The notes under the pieces: generated by a model
Databases searched by the model: none
The model's input: the letters and a program-made list of their open reading frames with translations, nothing else
What the model was told of the DNA's origin: nothing
Made by a program: the position numbers and the translations under genes
From: Nocardioides ochotonae
GTDB taxonomy: Bacteria; Actinomycetota; Actinomycetes; Propionibacteriales; Nocardioidaceae
DNA: 64,000 nucleotides
Reading direction: 5' to 3'
Assembly: GCF_011420305.2 (NCBI RefSeq)
Contig: NZ_CP061769.1
Span: 1,599,001 to 1,663,000, forward strand
In this document: positions 20,072 to 28,232 of the stretch, one piece after another
Layout of the letters: each line of letters starts with the position of its first letter
Numbering within the stretch: position 1 is the first letter of the stretch

Positions 20072-20761
20072 ATGCTGCTGCCCCGCTCGCACCGACGTCG
20101 TCGCGACGAGTCCGGTCAGGTCACCACCGGCCTGATCATCGCGGTGGTCGTCGCCCTGATCGCGGTCGCGATCTCGGGAGTCGCCCTGCTGGCCCGCGGC
20201 GTGGACGAGAAGTCCCAGGCGCAGAGCGCGGCCGACGCCGCCGCGCTGGCCGGCGCCGGCGCGCTGAGCGAGCTGCTGCCCCAGCTGCTGGCGATGATGA
20301 CCTCGCGCGACGACCTCGGCGGCACCGCCGGGTGCGCGTTCGGCCAGGACCGGGCCAGCACCTATGCGCAGAAGAACGACGCCACCCTGACCGCCTACTG
20401 CTTCGACTTCCGGAGAGGCGAGGTGGAGGCCTCGGTCCAGATGAACGACCCGGTCAGCGACGAGATCGACGCCGCGGAGGCGCGCGCGGTCGCCAGCACC
20501 GGTCTCGACCTGTCGACGTGCTCGTGGAACGACGAGGACCCGCCGGAGCCCAGCCCGACCCCGACTCCCACGCCCGAGCCGTCCGACGGCCCGTCCGACG
20601 GGCCGACCGAGGACCCGGGTCCGCCGCCCCCGCCGCCGGACCGCGGCACGACGTTCACCTGCGGGCCGCTCACGGCCGAGTTCGTCATCGACGGCGAGAC
20701 CGGTCGGCTGTCCTTCGTCGACCTCGAGCTCGACGGTCTCGAGCCCCGGCTGATCGACTAG
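20072..20761 (+). CDS. TadG-like pilus-associated protein with Pro-rich stalk
   Basis: Exported protein of 229 residues. A basic start (RSHRRRRDESG) precedes QVTTGLIIAVVVALIAVAIS and then KSQAQSAADAAALAGAGAL, the TadG/Flp_N pattern. A low-complexity stalk of Pro, Thr, Asp and Glu (PSPTPTPTPEPSDGPSDGP) connects to a small C-terminal domain with FTCGPLTAEFVIDGETGR. Probably a minor surface component of the Tad pilus. It follows flp by 94 bases and converges on the gene at 20799. Confidence 0.8.
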   Translation: MLLPRSHRRRRDESGQVTTGLIIAVVVALIAVAISGVALLARGVDEKSQAQSAADAAALAGAGALSELLPQLLAMMTSRDDLGGTAGCAFGQDRASTYAQKNDATLTAYCFDFRRGEVEASVQMNDPVSDEIDAAEARAVASTGLDLSTCSWNDEDPPEPSPTPTPTPEPSDGPSDGPTEDPGPPPPPPDRGTTFTCGPLTAEFVIDGETGRLSFVDLELDGLEPRLID

Positions 20762-20798
20762 CCCTTCCCCGGCGCGAACCGCTCGGGTCACGGAGTGC

Positions 20799-21344
20799 TC
20801 AGGGGCGGCGGCGGAGCACGACGAGCCCGCCGACCCCGACCGCGAGGAGCACCGGGGTGCCCAGGGCCGCCGTCACCCGGACAGCCGTGGCTGCGGTGCC
20901 GAACGTCGACGGCTCGGACAGCGCCACGGGCGCGATCCCCTGTACCTGCGTGCAGGCCAGCCGCGACCCGCGGGGGTAGGAGCCGACGCTGAACAACGGG
21001 TCGAGGCGCTGGTCGTCGAGGGTCACGGCCGGTGTCGAGACGACCTTGAGGTCCGACATCCTGGCGGCGCTCTGCTCCCGGCCGTCGCGGGTCAGCAGCC
21101 GACAGCCCAGCTCGGACGGCGCGACCCCGGCGTCCCCGGAGGCGCCGTACACGACGACCTGGGAGCCGAACAGCCCCGGATCGGGCAGGGCGATCTCGCG
21201 CGGGTCCTCGACGACGGTGACCTGCTCCGAGGTCGGGGACCCGGAGTCCACGGTGATCGCGACCAGCGTGGTCACCACGGCGCCGAGGAGGCAGGCGACA
21301 GCGCCCAGGCGCAGGAACAGGACCTGGGTGGGTCCGAGCCTCAT
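20799..21344 (-). CDS. Two-helix membrane protein of the Tad locus
   Basis: Unrecognised protein of 181 residues. An N-terminal helix (LFLRLGAVACLLGAVVTTLV), an extracytoplasmic domain with SELGCRLLTRDG and ACTQVQGIAPV, and a C-terminal helix (LLAVGVGGLVVLRRRP) match the layout of the 200-residue protein at 10274. The start overlaps the stop of the upstream lipoprotein gene (ATGA), so it is the last gene of a three-gene minus-strand unit with the lipoprotein and the prepilin-like protein. A structural or assembly role in the pilus is inferred from location only. Confidence 0.65.
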   Translation of the reverse strand: MRLGPTQVLFLRLGAVACLLGAVVTTLVAITVDSGSPTSEQVTVVEDPREIALPDPGLFGSQVVVYGASGDAGVAPSELGCRLLTRDGREQSAARMSDLKVVSTPAVTLDDQRLDPLFSVGSYPRGSRLACTQVQGIAPVALSEPSTFGTAATAVRVTAALGTPVLLAVGVGGLVVLRRRP

Positions 21345-21979
21345 GCGGCGGACGAGGCGTCCACCACGAAGGTGCGCAGGATCTTGCTGACCTCGGAGGT
21401 CTCGAACTCCTCCGACGGCGCGAGCGCGACCACGTTGAGGATGAGGCCGTCGTCGACCTGCTGGAGGAGCTGCCAGTAGGTCACCTCGACCCGGTCGCCG
21501 CCACTGGGGCGCGACTCCTTCCAGGTCACGAGGTACGCCGGCTCGAGCTCGTCGCCGGTGGACGGCACGGTGGAGCGCTCCACCTCGGCCTCCGGGCCGG
21601 CCGCGGCCTTCGAGGTCTCCAGGGCGAAGGACTGCTCGGACGCCGGCGTCTTCGGGTCTACGTCGCGGATGACCGCGACCCGCTGGGGGAGGTTCCGCGC
21701 CTGGGAGGGCTTCTCCAGCACGAGCATCGGCTCGCCGTTGGAGCTCGTGGTGCGCTGCTGCTGGAACTCGCCGGGCACGCCGATCGAGAAGCCCTCGCCC
21801 TCGACGGTGGAGTAGTCGCCGGGCAGGTCGATCATCGTGACGGCCATCGTGGGGCTCTCCGTGGGCTCGTAGACGGACTTCCTCGTGGCAGCGGAGTCCT
21901 GGGATCCGTTCCCGCAGCCGGACAGGGCGAGGACGAGAAGCCCGCCCACGACCGGTGCGGTCAGACGCCGACGTGTCAT
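21341..21979 (-). CDS. Tad-locus lipoprotein
   Basis: Lipoprotein of 212 residues. The ATG at 21979 gives a basic start (MTRRRLTAP) and lipobox VLALSGC. The mature part has no family I recognise; it contains IDLPGDYSTVEGEGFSIGVP and a later VTYWQLLQQVDDGLILNVVA, the pattern of an MPN/Mog1-like surface lipoprotein. It overlaps the upstream prepilin-like gene and the downstream membrane-protein gene by four bases each, so the three are co-translated. Confidence 0.72.
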   Translation of the reverse strand: MTRRRLTAPVVGGLLVLALSGCGNGSQDSAATRKSVYEPTESPTMAVTMIDLPGDYSTVEGEGFSIGVPGEFQQQRTTSSNGEPMLVLEKPSQARNLPQRVAVIRDVDPKTPASEQSFALETSKAAAGPEAEVERSTVPSTGDELEPAYLVTWKESRPSGGDRVEVTYWQLLQQVDDGLILNVVALAPSEEFETSEVSKILRTFVVDASSAA

Positions 21980-23352
21980 GCGCTGCAAGCCTCCCAGTTC
22001 GTCCACTGCGTGCCGTCCCAGTATTGCGCCCCGCTCGTGGTCATCGAGTCGGTCTTGTAGTCGACCGACGCCCCGAGCTCGATGCCCAGCTTGCCGCTCC
22101 CGTCGAAGCCGAAGACCGTGTTGCTCTCGGTGTCGTAGTCCTGCTGGGTGACGGTGCCGTCGGTCATCGCGGCCTGGACGAACCCCGGCGTGGCGAGGGC
22201 GCCGACGCTCGCGAGGGCGGGGTTCGTCCAGGCGCCCAGGCTGGAGACGCCCTGGGCCAGCAGGAACTGCTGGGCAGCGAGGCGGTTGGCCGGGTTGTCG
22301 GTGTCGAGCGTGGCCTGGAAGACGCGCATCGTGCTCTCCTGGTTGGCCAGGTCGGCGTCCGCGTCGCCGCCGAAGAGCGCCGAGGCGACGCCCGCGGACG
22401 ACCCGGCCGCCGTGGCGGTGGTGGAGACCTGAACCATGTTGCCCTCCGCGTCGAAGGTCACGGCTGTCACGAGCTCGGCCGATCCCTCGAGCTTGGCGCC
22501 CTGGAACTGCGGCCCGTCGGTGTCGATGCCCAGGGACTGCAGGCCAGCCTCCCCGGTGACCTCGGACTTGAGGTAGACGGTGGTGGTGCCGTCACGGCTG
22601 GCGCGCGTACCGAGCACCTGGGAGGCGGTGAGGCCGGCGGAGACGTGGTCGGTGAGCCCGGTGGCCTCTGCGCTGGCGTTCAGCGAGATCCCGCCCTCGG
22701 CGTAGATCTCGTCGGGGACGGGGAGGTCCTTGCCGATCCCGGCCAGGTTGGTGACCCCGTCGGTGAGCCAGCGGAACGGGCCGCTCTTGCCGACGGTGGC
22801 GTCCTTGACCTGGTCCTGCGTGATCGCCTCCATCAGGTCGCCCATCTCGTCCTCGCTGACGTGGTAGACGGCGCCGGCCCGGAGGTCGACCGAGGCGCCG
22901 GCACCGGCGCTGGCGCTGCCGCCGACGGTCGTGTCGTTGACCGTGACGGTCAGCCCGCCGCCGACACCGACCGAGGCGCCCCCGCTCTCGCTGTCGGTCA
23001 CGCTCACGCGGTACTCGCCGTTGCTGAGTCTCTGCACCTCGACGCGGCTCCCGTCCGCGGCCGTGAACACGAGGACGGAGATCTCGCGGTTGCGCTCCAT
23101 GCCGTCCTGGGTGAGGACACAGGGCTCGGTGGGCTCGCGGGACTCCGGCGCGGACGCCGGCGGGGCGCAGCTTCCCTGGCCGAAGGTCACGACCTGGCAC
23201 ACCCAGTAGGAGTAGGTCTCGGCGATCCGGGAGCCCTGCGGCAGGGCCGCCAGCATCACCGCGAGGATCAGGGTCGCCGCGATGATCGCCACGCCGGTGG
23301 TCTCCAGCGTGGCCGCGCCGCGCTCGTGTCGCCGTTCGTCTGCGCCACCCAT
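21976..23352 (-). CDS. Large protein with a Flp/TadE-type prepilin leader
   Basis: 458 residues from the ATG at 23352, which has an aggaggag site about nine bases upstream; earlier in-frame starts lack one. The leader reads DERRHERGAATLETTGVAII, with the same Glu-Arg-Gly then Thr-Leu-Glu arrangement as the Flp pilin and the SGNH protein at 25360. After the helix comes VCQVVTFGQGSC, two Cys also seen in the SGNH protein. The rest is Gly/Ser/Thr/Ala-rich and likely extracytoplasmic beta structure (ASVGVGGGLTVTVNDTTVGG). Function unknown: a large minor pilin or surface adhesin is likely. Confidence 0.75.
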   Translation of the reverse strand: MGGADERRHERGAATLETTGVAIIAATLILAVMLAALPQGSRIAETYSYWVCQVVTFGQGSCAPPASAPESREPTEPCVLTQDGMERNREISVLVFTAADGSRVEVQRLSNGEYRVSVTDSESGGASVGVGGGLTVTVNDTTVGGSASAGAGASVDLRAGAVYHVSEDEMGDLMEAITQDQVKDATVGKSGPFRWLTDGVTNLAGIGKDLPVPDEIYAEGGISLNASAEATGLTDHVSAGLTASQVLGTRASRDGTTTVYLKSEVTGEAGLQSLGIDTDGPQFQGAKLEGSAELVTAVTFDAEGNMVQVSTTATAAGSSAGVASALFGGDADADLANQESTMRVFQATLDTDNPANRLAAQQFLLAQGVSSLGAWTNPALASVGALATPGFVQAAMTDGTVTQQDYDTESNTVFGFDGSGKLGIELGASVDYKTDSMTTSGAQYWDGTQWTNWEACSA

Positions 23353-23505
23353 GGTCGTGCTCCTCCTGCTGTGGCGCCTCGGGGGCGCCGGTGTCCACGA
23401 GACCTCTGAGACAACCCGCTCGGCGGGCGCGGCGCGTAGGTCCCGGGACCCGTTCGCGGGCCCATCGGCCGGATCGGTCGTCATCGTCGTCCCCGGGTCC
23501 GGGGC

Positions 23506-23916
23506 TCAGCCGAGCTGGTACGGCGCCGGTGCGGCGGCGCTCGTGCGGACGTCGGCGGTGCGGGCAGCGGTCACGACGACGGCGATCCACAGCACCAGGT
23601 CGATGACGTACGACGCGGGGCCGGGGTCGACGACCAGCTGGCCCAGCAGCGCCCGGCCGGCCCAGGCGGCGGGGGAGAGGAGATAGGCGAGCAGGCCGCC
23701 GAGGGCAGCCGTCCCCAGCAGCCCGGGGCCGTCGTACGCTCCGCGCATGACGAGCCGGGTGAGCATGACGAGCACGAGGACGGTGAGCACGCTGCGCAGC
23801 ACCACAGTCGCGGTCGCGCTGCCGGCCGCGAGGGTGAGCAGGACGGCGGCGAGCCCCGCGACGAGGGCCCCGAGGGCGAGTGCGACGGCGAGTCGCGCGG
23901 TCCGGGCGAGGTCCAT
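23506..23916 (-). CDS. Small four-helix membrane protein
   Basis: 136 residues, almost entirely hydrophobic, with about four membrane segments (LAVALALGALVAGLAAVLLT, VLTVLVLVMLTRLVM, LGGLLAYLLSP, VIDLVLWIAVVVTA). The start at 23916 gives MDLARTARLA. No family recognised. It lies between the prepilin-like gene and DUF192, divergent from the latter, inside the pilus locus. Codon use fits a real gene. Confidence 0.6.
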   Translation of the reverse strand: MDLARTARLAVALALGALVAGLAAVLLTLAAGSATATVVLRSVLTVLVLVMLTRLVMRGAYDGPGLLGTAALGGLLAYLLSPAAWAGRALLGQLVVDPGPASYVIDLVLWIAVVVTAARTADVRTSAAAPAPYQLG

Positions 23917-23994
23917 CGGTGGTCCCAGGGTTCCTTCCGGTCGTCGTGTCCTGCCCGCGGAGCGTGCCACCGCGCCGACCTGCGTAAACCTCCG

Positions 23995-24369
23995 GTGAGC
24001 CGCGACCAGCGGGTCTTCGGTCCGGGGGACCGGGTGTTGCTGCGCGACGGGGTCCCGGTGGCACCGCTCGCGGTCGCCGACACCGCGCGCGCCCGCCGTC
24101 GGGGACTGCTCGGGACCGATCGGGTGGTCGGAGCGCTGTGGATCACGCGGTGCCCGTCGGTGCACATGATCGGCATGCGCTACCCGATCGACGTGGCGGT
24201 GGTCGACCGCGACGGGCGGGTGCTGCACGTCGCGACACTGCGCAGGCTCACCGGCATGACCCGCTTCCGCCTCCGCGCCAGCGCGACCATCGAGGCGGCG
24301 GTCGGGTCGATGGCCGCCTGGGGCGTGCAGCGCGGGTCCGTCCTCACGATCGGCGAGCCGGCTCCGTGA
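23995..24369 (+). CDS. DUF192 family protein
   Basis: Small beta-rich protein of 124 residues with the DUF192 pattern: a RRRGLLG segment near residue 35, then MIGMRYPIDVAVVDRDGRVL. Unlike many DUF192 proteins it has no signal peptide. GTG at 23995 is the first start after the divergent gene. Its stop overlaps the GTG of the prepilin peptidase (GTGA), tying it to pilin processing. The molecular role of the family is not established. Confidence 0.8.
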   Translation: MSRDQRVFGPGDRVLLRDGVPVAPLAVADTARARRRGLLGTDRVVGALWITRCPSVHMIGMRYPIDVAVVDRDGRVLHVATLRRLTGMTRFRLRASATIEAAVGSMAAWGVQRGSVLTIGEPAP

Positions 24370-25019
24370 CGGTCGCGATCGCCACGGCGTGCGCCCTGAT
24401 CGCCGGGCTCGCCCTGCAGGCGCGGCTCGCGCGGGCGGGTTATCGCTACGACGACGAGCGGCACCTGCCCCGGCGCGGTTGCCGATGGGTGGCACCGGTG
24501 CTCGCGGTGGCGGTCGGTCTCCTGGCGTGGCGGGCCGAGGGCCAGCTGGTCGTGCTCGTCGGGTACGCCGTGGTCCTCGCCTGGATGGCCGGCCTCGCCG
24601 TCATCGACCTCGACGTGCGCCGGCTCCCCGACCGCTGGACGCTGCCGAGCTACCCCGCGGCCGCGGTGCTGCTGGCCGGGTGCACCTGGGCGAGCGAGAT
24701 CGGATGGGCGGCGTGGGTGACGGCGCTGGTCTGCGGGGTCGTGAACGGTGCGGTGCACCTGCTCCTGGCCGTGCTGAACCCCGCCGGGCTGGGGCTCGGC
24801 GACGTGAAGCTGGCGGTCACGCTCGGCATGGTGACCGGCTGGTTCGGCTGGCCCGCGGCATTCGCGGCGTTCCTCGGCGCGTTCTGCCTGGGGCTCGTGG
24901 TCGGGCTCCTCGCCGCGGTCCGCACCGGCGCCGGTCGCAAGGCGACCTTCCCGTTCGGGCCCTCGATGCTCGGCGCAGCCGCGCTCGTCGTGCTCCTGGC
25001 GGTCCCGTCCGTGGCGTGA
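24366..25019 (+). CDS. A24-type prepilin peptidase (TadV/CpaA)
   Basis: Integral-membrane aspartic peptidase of 217 residues that cleaves class III prepilin leaders. The two catalytic Asp are in VIDLDVRRLPDRW and LGLGDVKLAVTLG (GxGD type). Six or so helices surround them. It is larger than the minimal TadV/CpaA proteins, with an extra N-terminal helix. It is the only prepilin peptidase in the window, so it is the expected processing enzyme for Flp, TadE, TadG-like, the 458-residue protein, the SGNH protein and perhaps the TadZ-TadE fusion. Confidence 0.9.
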   Translation: MTVAIATACALIAGLALQARLARAGYRYDDERHLPRRGCRWVAPVLAVAVGLLAWRAEGQLVVLVGYAVVLAWMAGLAVIDLDVRRLPDRWTLPSYPAAAVLLAGCTWASEIGWAAWVTALVCGVVNGAVHLLLAVLNPAGLGLGDVKLAVTLGMVTGWFGWPAAFAAFLGAFCLGLVVGLLAAVRTGAGRKATFPFGPSMLGAAALVVLLAVPSVA

Positions 25020-25022
25020 GTG

Positions 25023-25301
25023 CTAGCCGGCCAGGTCGATCACGAGCGCGGCCGCGCCGAGGAGCAGCGCCAGGACGGCTGCCGCGGCGGCCGCGCGGCG
25101 GTGCCGGGCGCCGAGCAGCGCGCCGACCGCGAGCACAGCGCCCAGGACCGCCGGGAGCACGACCTGCTCGCCCCGCGCGGCGTCCTCCAGGGCGCGAGGA
25201 GTGCCCTCGACGTGCAGCCCGAGGACCAGTGCGTGCAACACCAGCAGCAGGCAGCCGACCAGGCTGACCAGGGCGGTCGCGCGGACCAGACCGGGGCTCA
25301 C
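25023..25301 (-). CDS. Small hydrophobic membrane protein
   Basis: About 92 residues from GTG 25301, with gaggag nine bases upstream; an in-frame ATG at 25331 would add ten residues. Three predicted helices (LVSLVGCLLLVLHALVL, VVLPAVLGAVLAVGALL, AAAVLALLLGAAALVIDL). No family recognised. It ends 4 bases after the convergent prepilin peptidase gene and is followed upstream by the SGNH gene on the same strand. Confidence 0.5.
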   Translation of the reverse strand: MSPGLVRATALVSLVGCLLLVLHALVLGLHVEGTPRALEDAARGEQVVLPAVLGAVLAVGALLGARHRRAAAAAAVLALLLGAAALVIDLAG

Positions 25302-25359
25302 GGCACCACACTCCTCGTTCGCGGAGCGCACAGCCTAGGCCGTGTGCCGACGGGGTCGG

Positions 25360-26439
25360 TCACGGGTAGCGCGGGTCCACGAGCTGCTGCTGCACCAGGT
25401 CGGCGATCGCGGCGTGGCCGGCGGCGTTGGGGTGGAAGCTGCTCGGGTTGGCGATCGCGAACCCGGGTCCGCCCAGGTCGAGGTCGTTGATCCACGGGTC
25501 GTCGCTGCCGATGCCGTGCCCGTCGAAGGCCTGGGTCGGGTCCACGAACTCGACGCCGGCCTCCTGCGCGGCAGCGGCGAGCATCGCGTTGAGGTCGCCC
25601 GCCACCTCGTTCATCCAGACCTGGTCCTCGGCGAAGAGCAGGTTGCCGTAGTTGTCGGAGGGATCGGTCACGAACAGCGGCGGATAGCCCACGATGATCA
25701 CCCGGGCGTTCGGGGCCTTCTCCTTGATCTCGCGGTAGCGGTCGACCAGCTCGTCGTGGAGCCGGGTCAGCTCATCCTCGATGCGTTGGTCGTGCTTGGC
25801 CTGGCAGGTGTTCGGCCCGACGCCGCGCTGGCCGTTGATGATGCAGTCCGTGACGACGTCGGCGAAGCCGAGGTCGTTGCCGCCCATCGTCATGGTCACC
25901 AGTGAGGTCTCGTCGCTGAGCGCGTCGTACTGCGGGTCCTCGCCGGTGTTGTCGTGGTTGGGGTTGTCGAGGTGGTCGGCGACGGCGCCCGAGCAGGCGA
26001 CGAAGCTGGACCCGCCGGCGAACTCGTTGTTGCCGGTGACCACCTGGGAGTAGGCGTGCGCGGAGCGGTGGCAGCGGTTGCGGTCCTCCTCGTGGTCGTT
26101 GTAGCGCCACAGGTCGACGCGGTCGTCGTAGTCGGTGCCCTCCTCGTAGTCCCAGGCGCCCTCGCCGGAGGAGTAGCTGTCGCCGAGGGCGACGTACTCG
26201 CCGCTGGTGGCCTGGTCCAGCGGCGTCTCGCCGTGGCCCGGGACGGTGCAGCCGTCCCGCTCGACGACGCTGCACACGGCCTCGGTGAAGGCATCGCGGG
26301 CCGCGCCGCCGGCGGGGGAGACCAGCAGGCCCAGCACCAGGAAGCCGGCCAGGATCGTGGCGCCGACGTACTCGAGGGTGCCGGCGCCCCGCTCCCCACG
26401 GACGGGAGTGGTACGGCGCGGGGCGCGGACGGCGGTCAT
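25360..26439 (-). CDS. SGNH/GDSL hydrolase with a Flp-type prepilin leader
   Basis: 359 residues. The N-terminus reads VRGERGAGTLEYVGATILAG, nearly the same as the Flp pilin segment ERGQGTLEYVGMI, then a helix and CSVVERDGC. From about residue 80 it is an SGNH hydrolase. Block I is YVALGDSYSSGEGA (Ser nucleophile), block III MTMGGNDLGF (Asn), and the catalytic His is near the end in SSFHPNAAGHAAIADLV, preceded by a DPW segment. The family hydrolyses esters of lipids or acetylated sugars; the substrate here is unknown. A pilin leader on such an enzyme implies placement in, or assembly onto, the Tad pilus instead of ordinary secretion. The lipoprotein gene ends one base upstream. Confidence 0.85.
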   Translation of the reverse strand: MTAVRAPRRTTPVRGERGAGTLEYVGATILAGFLVLGLLVSPAGGAARDAFTEAVCSVVERDGCTVPGHGETPLDQATSGEYVALGDSYSSGEGAWDYEEGTDYDDRVDLWRYNDHEEDRNRCHRSAHAYSQVVTGNNEFAGGSSFVACSGAVADHLDNPNHDNTGEDPQYDALSDETSLVTMTMGGNDLGFADVVTDCIINGQRGVGPNTCQAKHDQRIEDELTRLHDELVDRYREIKEKAPNARVIIVGYPPLFVTDPSDNYGNLLFAEDQVWMNEVAGDLNAMLAAAAQEAGVEFVDPTQAFDGHGIGSDDPWINDLDLGGPGFAIANPSSFHPNAAGHAAIADLVQQQLVDPRYP

Positions 26440-26440
26440 G

Positions 26441-27067
26441 TCAGCCGACCCTCGGCAGGGCGGCCGCCGCGCGGACGAGGACGGAGGGGTCCGGGGTGTC
26501 GCGGAGGGCGTAGGACATCAACGTGATCGCCGAGTCGCCGGAGCGGACCACCAGCACGTCGGCGGTGACGGGGAGGTCGCCCTGGCTGGTCTGGCGCCAG
26601 GCGGCGCTGTCGGCCGGGGCGCCCTTGACCGTGAGCGGCTCGACGGAGAACCGCGCCTCCGGGCTGTCGGGTCGGTTGCCGCGCGCGGTGTAGCCCGTGC
26701 AGTCGGCGAGGGCGGTGCGCAGGTCGGTGAGGACGTCGGCGATCACGTCGGTGCGGTAGACCCGAACGTGCTGCTCCAGGAACGGGCCGAAGGGCCCCTG
26801 GGAGAACCGCAGGCTGCTGGCGCGCGCCGGCGTCTCCGGCTCGAGGTCGACCCCGCAGACGGTCAGGCGGTAGTCGAGGCCCTGGGAGTTGCTGTCGCCC
26901 CAGCCGGCGGGCAGCGCCTCGGATGTGATCAGGAAGTCGGTGCTGCGGGTGGCCGGGTCGTCCGCCGACGTGTCGGCGGGGGTGTCGGTTCCGCAGGAGG
27001 ACAGCAGGACGGCGACGCCGAGGGCGGCCGCGAGACGGGCGAGAGGACGTGCGGGTGGCCTGGTCAC
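26441..27067 (-). CDS. Lipoprotein, function unknown (weak PknH-sensor resemblance)
   Basis: 208 residues from GTG 27067. The signal peptide ends LLSSC, so Cys is lipidated. The mature domain (about 170 residues, with CGVDLEPET and a later DCTGYTARG that may form a disulfide) loosely resembles the extracellular sensor fold found in PknH and related lipoproteins; this is weak. It is followed after one base by the SGNH gene, so the two are probably co-expressed and meet outside the membrane. Confidence 0.68.
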   Translation of the reverse strand: MTRPPARPLARLAAALGVAVLLSSCGTDTPADTSADDPATRSTDFLITSEALPAGWGDSNSQGLDYRLTVCGVDLEPETPARASSLRFSQGPFGPFLEQHVRVYRTDVIADVLTDLRTALADCTGYTARGNRPDSPEARFSVEPLTVKGAPADSAAWRQTSQGDLPVTADVLVVRSGDSAITLMSYALRDTPDPSVLVRAAAALPRVG

Positions 27068-27155
27068 GGCGCCGACGCTAGGGCGGTCGTGCGGCGCGTC
27101 ACTGGGTCCTGGGTCCCAGATGCGGGCCCGCGCGTCGGGGCTGGCTGGGCGGGGC

Positions 27156-28232
27156 TCAGCCCAGGAGCAGGACGGCGGAGAGCACCAGGAGGGCCACGCC
27201 GGTGGCGGCGAGGAGGCCGATGGTGAGCCCGGACGCCGCCGGCATGGGCGTGGCCTCGTCCATCGCGCTCAGCACGGTGGTCGGCGCCGGTGCCGGGCCG
27301 ACGACCTCGCGGTGCTCCGGGCCGGCGAACTGGTCGAGGACCTCGACCTCGCCGGGGTCCCAGTCGGCGGGCAGGCCGGCCCGCACCGCCGCCAGCTCCT
27401 CCAGCAGGGCACTCGCGCTCGCGGGCCTGCGCTCCGGGTCGGGGTCGGCGGCGGCACGCAGCACTGTGCCCAGAGGGGTCTGGGGCAGCTCCGTGGCCAG
27501 GAACGGCGGGGGATGGCCGAGCAGCATCTCCAGACCGACGATCGCCACCGAGAAGACGTCCTGGCGGGGGTCGGGATCCGCGCCGGCCAGCTGCTCGGGT
27601 GCCATGTAGCCGGGCGTGCCGAGGGTGGTCGAGGACAGCGTCATCCGGGGCTGGTCGATCGGGACCGCGATACCGAAGTCGGTCAGCCGCACGTGCGGTC
27701 GGCGCGCGCCGGTCGGCTCGAGCAGCAGGTTCGCGGGCTTGACGTCGCGGTGCACCACCCGTGCGGCGTGCACGGCCACCAGCGCCGACAGGGTCTGCTC
27801 GAGGATCGCGACGACCCAGGTCTCCGGGAGCGGACCCCAGTCGCCGATCAGGGTCGCCACCGAGCCGCCGCGCACCAGCGGCATCGTGAAGAGGACGGAG
27901 TCGTCCTCGCCCGACCAGCTCAGCGGGGTGACCACGTGGGGGTGGTGGATGCGTGTGGACTGCTCCCGCATGAACCGCAGCAGCGAGCCGGCGTCGCTGT
28001 GCTTGAGGACCTTGGCCGCCTTGACCTCCCCGTCCTGCTGGTCGCGGACGATCCAGACCGACCCCATCGCGCCGTCGGCGATCGGATCGAGCAGCTCGTA
28101 GCGGCGGGCGAAGACGGGGTTCACCGGCTCCACCGCGGGGCGCGATCGCGCGGCGAGGGACCCGCGGGCGGCAGCATGGCGGTCATCGTACGCAGACCGG
28201 GCCCGCTGATCGAGCACTCGGACCTGCGTCAC
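27156..28232 (-). CDS. Membrane-anchored serine/threonine protein kinase
   Basis: Eukaryotic-type Ser/Thr kinase. Gly loop IADGAMGSVWIV, catalytic Lys in VKAAKVLK, catalytic loop VVHRDVKPANLLL, metal-binding TDFGIAVP, and GTPGYMAPEQLAG in the activation segment. A Pro-rich juxtamembrane stretch and one helix (IGLLAATGVALLVLSAVLLL) end the protein, with no extracytoplasmic sensor. The GTG at 28232 overlaps the upstream HTH stop (GTGA) and gives 358 residues. GTG at 28217 or 28133 are alternatives, the last leaving a shorter N-terminus before the kinase fold; none has a strong ribosome site. Confidence 0.85.
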   Translation of the reverse strand: MTQVRVLDQRARSAYDDRHAAARGSLAARSRPAVEPVNPVFARRYELLDPIADGAMGSVWIVRDQQDGEVKAAKVLKHSDAGSLLRFMREQSTRIHHPHVVTPLSWSGEDDSVLFTMPLVRGGSVATLIGDWGPLPETWVVAILEQTLSALVAVHAARVVHRDVKPANLLLEPTGARRPHVRLTDFGIAVPIDQPRMTLSSTTLGTPGYMAPEQLAGADPDPRQDVFSVAIVGLEMLLGHPPPFLATELPQTPLGTVLRAAADPDPERRPASASALLEELAAVRAGLPADWDPGEVEVLDQFAGPEHREVVGPAPAPTTVLSAMDEATPMPAASGLTIGLLAATGVALLVLSAVLLLG

